Below, one piece after another: positions 14,142 through 17,376 of a stretch of DNA of 17,376 nucleotides. Source of the stretch: Candidatus Moraniibacteriota bacterium (lineage in GTDB: Bacteria > Patescibacteriota > Minisyncoccia > Moranbacterales > GCA-2747515); contig JALXES010000064.1 of NCBI GenBank assembly GCA_027069365.1, positions 1 through 17,376 on the forward strand, given 5' to 3'. The translations under genes and the position numbers were made by a program. The notes under the pieces are model-generated. The model did no database searches. It had not been told where the DNA came from and worked only from the letters and a program-made list of their open reading frames with translations. Every line of letters begins with the position of its first letter. Position 1 is the first letter of the stretch.

Positions 14142-14330
14142 ATGTCAGAAATGTCACCGAAAGAGTGGAGCGCCATGCTGCAGGAAAATTCCGAGCACCG
14201 CTGCGCACGCCCGGAAGAAGAAAACACTGTAGAGAGTATTTTGGAGAACGGCGCACGGCTCAAGCGAGAGCGCGCACGCACAGCTCCAGAGACCGCACAG
14301 AGCGCAGAGAATAACGAGAACACCAACTAG
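14142..14330 (+). CDS. 62-aa charged protein of unknown function, partner of the SET gene
   Basis: This is a small, highly polar protein with no membrane segment and no recognised family. It opens MSEMSPKEWSAMLQENSEHR, continues with an acidic stretch (PEEENTVESILENG), a basic patch (ARLKRERARTA) and a polar tail. It is probably partly helical and partly disordered. It is the first gene of a two-gene plus-strand operon; its stop is 2 bases before the ATG of the SET methyltransferase, so the two are made together. That makes it a candidate binding partner or substrate, with three lysines of which one is in a histone-tail-like basic context. No ribosome site is visible (CACAAACGCC before ATG). 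Confidence 0.65.
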   Translation: MSEMSPKEWSAMLQENSEHRCARPEEENTVESILENGARLKRERARTAPETAQSAENNENTN

Positions 14331-14332
14331 CT

Positions 14333-14758
14333 ATGCCACGTCATAGAAACATTACCGAAGGCAACTGCATCGTCAAGCGCGGCAGCGCCGGCCTGGGGCT
14401 GTTTGCCATTGATGCCTTCCGCAAGGGCGACTTTGTCATTGAGTACACCGGCGAGCCGCTCTCTACGGCGCAAGCTGATGCCAAAGGCGGTAAGTACCTC
14501 TTCCGCGTGGATGATGCGTTGACACTGGACGGCACCGGCCGCGAGCACGTTGCGCGCTACATGAATCACTCCTGCGACCCCAACTGCGAGGCTGTCATTG
14601 AAGAGTATCCCGACGGCGAGAAAGCGGTGATGATCTATGCCCTGCGCGACATCGCTCCCGGCGAGGAACTCACATTTGACTATGGCGCAGAGTATGTGGA
14701 AGAGTTCATCAAACCTCATGGCTGTCGCTGTGCTGCCTGTGCCGGCGCACGTCGTTAG
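14333..14758 (+). CDS. SET-domain protein lysine methyltransferase
   Basis: This 141-aa protein is essentially a bare SET domain with a post-SET zinc knuckle, expected to transfer methyl from SAM to a lysine of a protein. Motifs in order are GSAGLGLFA (17-25), FVIEYTGEPL (34-43), the pseudoknot ARYMNHSCDPNCEAV (74-88) and EELTFDYGAEY (111-121). A post-SET C-R-C-A-A-C (Cys131, 133, 136) can bind zinc with Cys81. The catalytic tyrosine is most likely Tyr117 of FDYG. SET proteins are typical of eukaryotes and scattered in bacteria, so lateral gain is plausible. The gene sits on the strand opposite to its neighbours and ends in a strong terminator. Its substrate is unknown; the co-translated 62-aa protein or a ribosomal protein are options. 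Confidence 0.92.
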   Translation: MPRHRNITEGNCIVKRGSAGLGLFAIDAFRKGDFVIEYTGEPLSTAQADAKGGKYLFRVDDALTLDGTGREHVARYMNHSCDPNCEAVIEEYPDGEKAVMIYALRDIAPGEELTFDYGAEYVEEFIKPHGCRCAACAGARR

Positions 14759-14789
14759 ATTGCCTGTCGTGCATCATGTTTTATGAATT

Positions 14790-14829
14790 AAAAAAAACCG
14801 CGTCACCTCGTTGAGGGTGCGCGGTTTTT
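14790..14829. terminator. Bidirectional intrinsic terminator
   Basis: The hairpin ACCGCG-T-CACCTC / GAGGGTG-CGCGGT (14797-14825) is flanked by eight A on the left and five T on the right. It can end the SET operon rightward and the small-ORF transcript leftward. Confidence 0.9.
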
Positions 14830-14861
14830 GGTGTACCTTATGGAAGCATAAGATACACCAA
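14828..14861 (-). repeat. 15-bp hairpin at the 3' end of the 40-aa ORF
   Basis: Arms 14828-14842 and 14847-14861 are complementary with a 4-base loop. The only mismatch (C14836 against A14853) becomes a U-G pair in minus-strand RNA, so the structure is complete only in the leftward transcript. It covers the last codons and the stop of the small ORF and abuts the terminator. Confidence 0.75.
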
Positions 14862-14960
14862 GGTAGAAAGATTGAGGCAGCCAGCGAGCAGTATGCCACC
14901 GATAATCATATCGCGGCACACCCAGCAAGCCACCACAATCCTCTTTGTTTTTTCTACCAT
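14838..14960 (-). CDS. 40-aa hydrophobic small protein with strong ribosome site
   Basis: The ORF encodes a peptide beginning MVEKTKRIVVACWVCRD, then a hydrophobic helix (MIIGGILLAGCLNLSTLVYLML) and a C-terminal Pro. It is supported by the best Shine-Dalgarno in the window (AAAAAAGGAG, 6 bases before the ATG) and a TTGACA promoter 85 bases upstream. A 5' hairpin and a dedicated terminator complete the unit. Together these define a roughly 220-nt monocistronic mRNA. Three cysteines (12, 15, 28) include a CWVC pair. No family is recognised. The size, hydrophobicity and structured mRNA recall type I toxins or regulatory membrane peptides, but there is no direct evidence of toxicity. The overlapping 84-aa frame from 15057 is not preferred because it lacks a ribosome site. 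Confidence 0.6.
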   Translation of the reverse strand: MVEKTKRIVVACWVCRDMIIGGILLAGCLNLSTLVYLMLP

Positions 14961-14993
14961 GATAATCTCCTTTTTTCATGGTGTTGAAACCTT

Positions 14994-15014
14994 GCCGCGT
15001 GCCCATCACACGGC
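14994..15014 (-). promoter_or_regulatory. 5'-terminal hairpin of the small-ORF mRNA
   Basis: On the minus strand GCCGTGTG pairs with CACGCGGC (one G-U pair) around a 5-base loop. It begins at the predicted transcript start, so the RNA would open with a stable hairpin, as in long-lived mRNAs. Confidence 0.5.
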
Positions 15015-15021
15015 AGTGCCA

Positions 15022-15050
15022 ATAATGACACGGAATGCCATATGTGTCAA
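15022..15050 (-). promoter_or_regulatory. Promoter of the 40-aa small ORF
   Basis: A perfect TTGACA (15050-15045), a 17-base spacer and CATTAT (15027-15022) lie on the minus strand. The TGA of TTGACA is the ychF stop codon, the same overlap as at murD and the tRNA promoter. Confidence 0.65.
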
Positions 15051-16096
15051 GCCCCATGCTTGAACTCCATCACGTCACCATCGCGCACGACGTAGTCCTT
15101 GCCCACCGTCTGTAGTTTGCCAGCATCGCGCGCCGCTGCACGCGACCCGGCGGCGACCAGATCCTCCCAATAGACCACATCCGCACAGATGAATTTCTCC
15201 TCAAAATCCGTGTGAATCACACCGGCGGCCTCCGGTGCAAGCGCCCCTTTGCGAACGGTCCAGGCGCGCGTCTCCACTTCACCGGTCGTGAAGTACGTCT
15301 GCAGTCCCAGCAGGTCATACGCCGCCGTGATGAGCGCATCAATGTGCGACGTCATCTCCAACTCCGCCGCCTCCTGCGGTGTCATCGCGATGAGTTCCTC
15401 CTCAATCTTGACATCCAGCTGCACGTGCGGCTTCGCGGCAAGCGATGGCGGCAGCGCGTCTCCCTCCATCATATTGTAGACGTACAAGAGCGGCTTCATC
15501 GTGAGCAAGCTCATCTCCCGCACGATTGTCTGCGTGTTGGTGTCTGTCATATCCAACGGCACACTGCGCGCCAGCGCACCCGCGTCCAGTGCCGTGCGCA
15601 CGCGCTCCACGACGTCCAGTTGCGCGACGGCGTCCTTGTCGTTGCCGCGCGCACGCTTGGTCAGCCGTTGCAGCGTCTTGTCCACCGTCGCCATATCCGC
15701 AAGGATGAGCTCTGTTTCAATAATCTCAATGTCCCTCTCCGGATCCACGCTCTCGTGCACGTGCGTGATTGTGTCATTGGCAAATACGCGCACCACCTGC
15801 ACGATGGCGTCCACCTCGCGGATGTTGTGCAAAAATTTGTTGCCCAGCCCCTCGCCTTCACTGGCACCCTTGACCAGCCCGGCGATGTCCACGAACTCTA
15901 CCACCGCCGGGATTGTCTTTTGGCTCTTGCTCACTGCCGCAAGTGCATCCAGCCGCGCGTCCGGCACCTCCACCACGCCCACATTTGGCTCAATCGTGCA
16001 GAAGGGGTAATTGTTGATATCAATGTCCTTGTGCGTCAGCGCCTTGAACAGCGTGGACTTCCCCACGTTCGGCAGCCCGACAATACCGATCTTCAT
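15047..16096 (-). CDS. ychF: Ribosome-binding ATPase YchF
   Basis: YchF (OLA1 in eukaryotes) is an Obg-family P-loop ATPase that binds ribosomes and affects translation and stress responses. The 349-aa sequence has G1 GLPNVGKST (7-15) and G3 DIAGLVKGASEGEGLGNKFL (70-89), with Leu in place of the usual catalytic glutamine. The specificity motif is NMME (208-211), the NxxE form associated with ATP rather than GTP. A helical insert covers about 115-200. The C-terminal TGS domain (about 265-349) begins LQTYFTTGEVETRAWTV. I chose the ATG at 16096, where the family starts (MKIGIVGLPNVG); an upstream ATG at 16135 adds 13 atypical residues. It stands alone, with a terminator upstream and the small-ORF promoter overlapping its stop. 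Confidence 0.96.
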   Translation of the reverse strand: MKIGIVGLPNVGKSTLFKALTHKDIDINNYPFCTIEPNVGVVEVPDARLDALAAVSKSQKTIPAVVEFVDIAGLVKGASEGEGLGNKFLHNIREVDAIVQVVRVFANDTITHVHESVDPERDIEIIETELILADMATVDKTLQRLTKRARGNDKDAVAQLDVVERVRTALDAGALARSVPLDMTDTNTQTIVREMSLLTMKPLLYVYNMMEGDALPPSLAAKPHVQLDVKIEEELIAMTPQEAAELEMTSHIDALITAAYDLLGLQTYFTTGEVETRAWTVRKGALAPEAAGVIHTDFEEKFICADVVYWEDLVAAGSRAAARDAGKLQTVGKDYVVRDGDVMEFKHGA

Positions 16097-16133
16097 AATG
16101 CTCTCTGATTTGTCACAATTTACTCCGACACAC

Positions 16134-16150
16134 AAATTCTAACACACAAA
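16134..16150. repeat. 17-nt exact repeat upstream of ychF
   Basis: This is the second copy of the 17-mer at 14121-14137, 38 bases before the ychF ATG and overlapping the U tract of the upstream terminator. No good -10 follows it here at 17 bases, so a regulatory site is as likely as a -35. Confidence 0.7.
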
Positions 16151-16173
16151 AACTGCAGGAACTACTCCCGCAG
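16148..16173 (-). terminator. Intrinsic terminator of the coiled-coil gene
   Basis: On the minus strand CTGCGGGA and TCCTGCAG form an 8-bp stem (one G-U) with a 5-base loop (16173-16153), followed by five T (16152-16148). It begins 11 bases after the stop codon. Confidence 0.8.
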
Positions 16174-16183
16174 CACTGCCTCC

Positions 16184-16600
16184 CTATGCCTCTGCAGGTC
16201 GGAGCACAACTTTCTCCACTGTACTGAGTCGCGCTTCATGGTCGGCGATATCCTTTGCATTCTTTTCCTCTCCTTGCACAACATTGCTGCTATACTCAAA
16301 AAGTGTCTTGAAATTCTCGCGCGTCTCATCGCGGAATTCTTGCGCCTCGCGCTGCATTTCATCAAATCTCCTGTTTGTCTCGTCCCTAAAGGAATACATC
16401 TCATCTTTGAAGGAATACATCTCACTGCGAAAGGCATTCATCTCATCCTTAAATTCCCGCAACTCCGTACGCACACCGTGAATCTCACTGCGCAGCGATT
16501 CCCCCAAAGCCACCTGCCCTTCCGCAAGAAGCTGTACTTGTCCCTTTAAGTCCTCAACAGCCGCGAGAACCTGTCCCATTGTTACGCTGTCATCCGCCAT
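16184..16600 (-). CDS. 138-aa coiled-coil protein with tandem heptad repeats
   Basis: This is a soluble, highly charged helical protein with no membrane segment or catalytic motif. Its N-terminus (MADDSVTMGQVLAAVEDLKGQVQLL) is already heptad-like. Residues 48-95 contain near-identical heptads such as FKDEMNA, FRSEMYS, FKDEMYS and FRDETNR, with aromatic/Met positions in register. The C-terminus (KDIADHEARLSTVEKVV) is another helix. Such proteins usually form parallel trimers or dimers and act as scaffolds; this one resembles the many short coiled-coil hypotheticals of CPR genomes. It is monocistronic, with a near-consensus promoter and its own terminator. The 21-bp DNA tandem repeat underlying the heptads could change copy number. 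Confidence 0.75.
   Translation of the reverse strand: MADDSVTMGQVLAAVEDLKGQVQLLAEGQVALGESLRSEIHGVRTELREFKDEMNAFRSEMYSFKDEMYSFRDETNRRFDEMQREAQEFRDETRENFKTLFEYSSNVVQGEEKNAKDIADHEARLSTVEKVVLRPAEA
16391..16453. repeat. Three 21-bp tandem units inside the coiled-coil gene
   Basis: The units 16391-16411, 16412-16432 and 16433-16453 each encode one heptad. The first two share GGAATACATCTCA exactly. A 21-bp unit keeps the frame, so gain or loss would simply lengthen or shorten the coil. Confidence 0.7.
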
Positions 16601-16637
16601 TGCACATCTCTTAAGCTTCTACAATGTTTATATCTCC

Positions 16638-16666
16638 ACTATACCACACTCTCGGCATCCTCTCAA
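16638..16666 (-). promoter_or_regulatory. Promoter of the coiled-coil gene
   Basis: A -35 TTGAGA (16666-16661), a 17-base spacer and an extended -10 TGGTATAGT (hexamer 16643-16638) lie on the minus strand, giving a leader of about 30 nt. It is one of the best promoter matches in the window. Confidence 0.75.
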
Positions 16667-16705
16667 ACCATCGTTCTGCAGTTGTGCAATGTCGCCCTGA
16701 ACGTG

Positions 16706-16725
16706 CCTGCCTGCCGGCAGGCAGG
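16706..16725. repeat. 20-bp perfect palindrome
   Basis: CCTGCCTGCC followed immediately by its exact complement gives a 20-bp palindrome with no loop, in the gap between the surface-protein gene and the coiled-coil promoter. There is no U tract after it, so it is not an obvious terminator. I recall similar palindromes being frequent in CPR assemblies, where their translation gives ACRQAG-type peptides. Confidence 0.8.
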
Positions 16726-16747
16726 TTTCAGAATCTCCCGCGATTGC

Positions 16748-17376
16748 TTATGCACCGGCTGTATCACTGGCTGTATCACCGGCCGTGTCAGGTGCTTGCG
16801 CATCTGCAGTAGCATCGGTTTGTGTGTCAGTATTTGCTGTGTCATCCGTAGCGCCTCCTTGCGTCGTGTCCGGCGCTGCGTCAGAAGCGGTATCGTTAGT
16901 AGGAATGTCTGGTGTGGTGTCACCTGTATCGGCCCCGGACACATCAGAAGCACCATCATCATCTGTCTGTGTCGGCTGTGTCACTTGCGCATCCACAATC
17001 CACCAGTCAAACGACACATCCGTGTCATCAAATGCCGGCGCAGAGATTGTCACAGTAAACGACGTGCCCGCAACGCGCTCACTCACAAAGAAGCTGCGCC
17101 CCTCCAAGTTATCCGTGAACGTCACAAAGATGCGACTGTCCTCCCCCACCGCCGCTGTCTGCACCACCACATGCGTCTCCCCCGCCGGGATGGTGGCGGT
17201 GCCGACTGTTGGCGCGTCGGTGTCGGTGCCGATGGTGAGTTTTGTGGTCTCCACCTCCTCTGCCTCCACCTTCGTGACCGTTAGAATCCCCGCGATGCTG
17301 GCGTTGCCGTCGGAGTCGGTCAGGACGATGGTGTCGGGGTTCAGTGTTTGGAAGAAGTCCAGGATGGTGGTGTTTT
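16748..17376 (-). CDS. Putative surface protein, C-terminal part, with Asp/Thr/Ala-rich tail (partial)
   Basis: The frame is open to the right edge, so the N-terminus is missing; 208 residues plus stop are visible. The first part (NTTILDFFQTLNPDTIVLTD, then ASIAGILTVTKVEAEEVETT) looks like the end of a repetitive beta-helix or stalk region. It is followed by a beta-sandwich-like domain: TIPAGETHVVVQTAAVGEDSR, IFVTFTDN, FFVSERVAGTSFTVTISAP and DVSFDWWIVDA. This domain style is common at the C-termini of large CPR surface proteins. The last 75 residues are a disordered Asp/Thr/Ala-rich tail with no anchor or sorting motif. A GTG at 17269 could mimic a start, but coding continuity upstream argues against it. 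Confidence 0.7.
   Translation of the reverse strand, partial: NTTILDFFQTLNPDTIVLTDSDGNASIAGILTVTKVEAEEVETTKLTIGTDTDAPTVGTATIPAGETHVVVQTAAVGEDSRIFVTFTDNLEGRSFFVSERVAGTSFTVTISAPAFDDTDVSFDWWIVDAQVTQPTQTDDDGASDVSGADTGDTTPDIPTNDTASDAAPDTTQGGATDDTANTDTQTDATADAQAPDTAGDTASDTAGA

Noticed and set aside
14803..15057. 84-aa minus-strand frame overlapping the 40-aa ORF
   Set aside because: It starts within the end of ychF, upstream of the predicted transcript start, and has no ribosome site. The 40-aa frame has a strong one.

Overview
This 17.4-kb window looks like a chromosomal segment of an uncultivated bacterium, most likely a Candidate Phyla Radiation (Patescibacteria-like) lineage. That placement is inferred from several things: the style of the putative surface protein at the right edge, many tiny membrane or hypothetical genes, tRNA genes without an encoded CCA, a dispersed-looking perfect palindrome, and the rarity of Shine-Dalgarno sequences. 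Stops TAA, TAG and TGA are all used as stops, so the code is the standard bacterial one. Almost everything is on the minus strand, so the story reads from high to low coordinates. The one plus-strand unit is a two-gene operon at 14.1-14.8 kb.

Right end (17.4-12.7 kb): an acidic-tailed putative surface protein cut by the edge, a heptad-repeat coiled-coil protein, the translation-associated ATPase YchF, and a compact small-ORF transcript with its own promoter and stacked hairpins. Next come a plus-strand pair (62-aa unknown protein plus a eukaryote-like SET-domain methyltransferase), TrmB, a 31-aa membrane peptide and an Excalibur calcium-binding membrane protein.

Middle (12.7-8.7 kb): a pyk-murD operon (pyruvate kinase, then the peptidoglycan ligase MurD), a tRNA-Ala(UGC)/tRNA-Ile(GAU) pair under a consensus promoter, and a ZIP metal transporter.

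Accessory island (8.7-5.6 kb): a less GC-rich pair of genes for exported or membrane-anchored proteins. One is a membrane-anchored protein of unknown function. The other is an M23-type peptidase with a CARDB-like domain and three copies of a WNSAGP/DPHTW/DNYLC repeat. The pair is bracketed by two about 94% identical 140-144 bp direct repeats. Each repeat carries a promoter, a roughly 90-nt predicted structured RNA and a terminator-like U tract. I regard this twin RNA element as the most novel thing here.

Left end (5.6-0 kb): an archaeal-type V/A-ATPase operon in the order H-I-K-E-C-F-A, running off the left edge in the catalytic A subunit. The proteolipid K keeps residues matching the sodium ligands of Enterococcus hirae NtpK, which suggests a Na+-coupled enzyme. 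One RNA element lies in the operon leader and could act as an attenuator.
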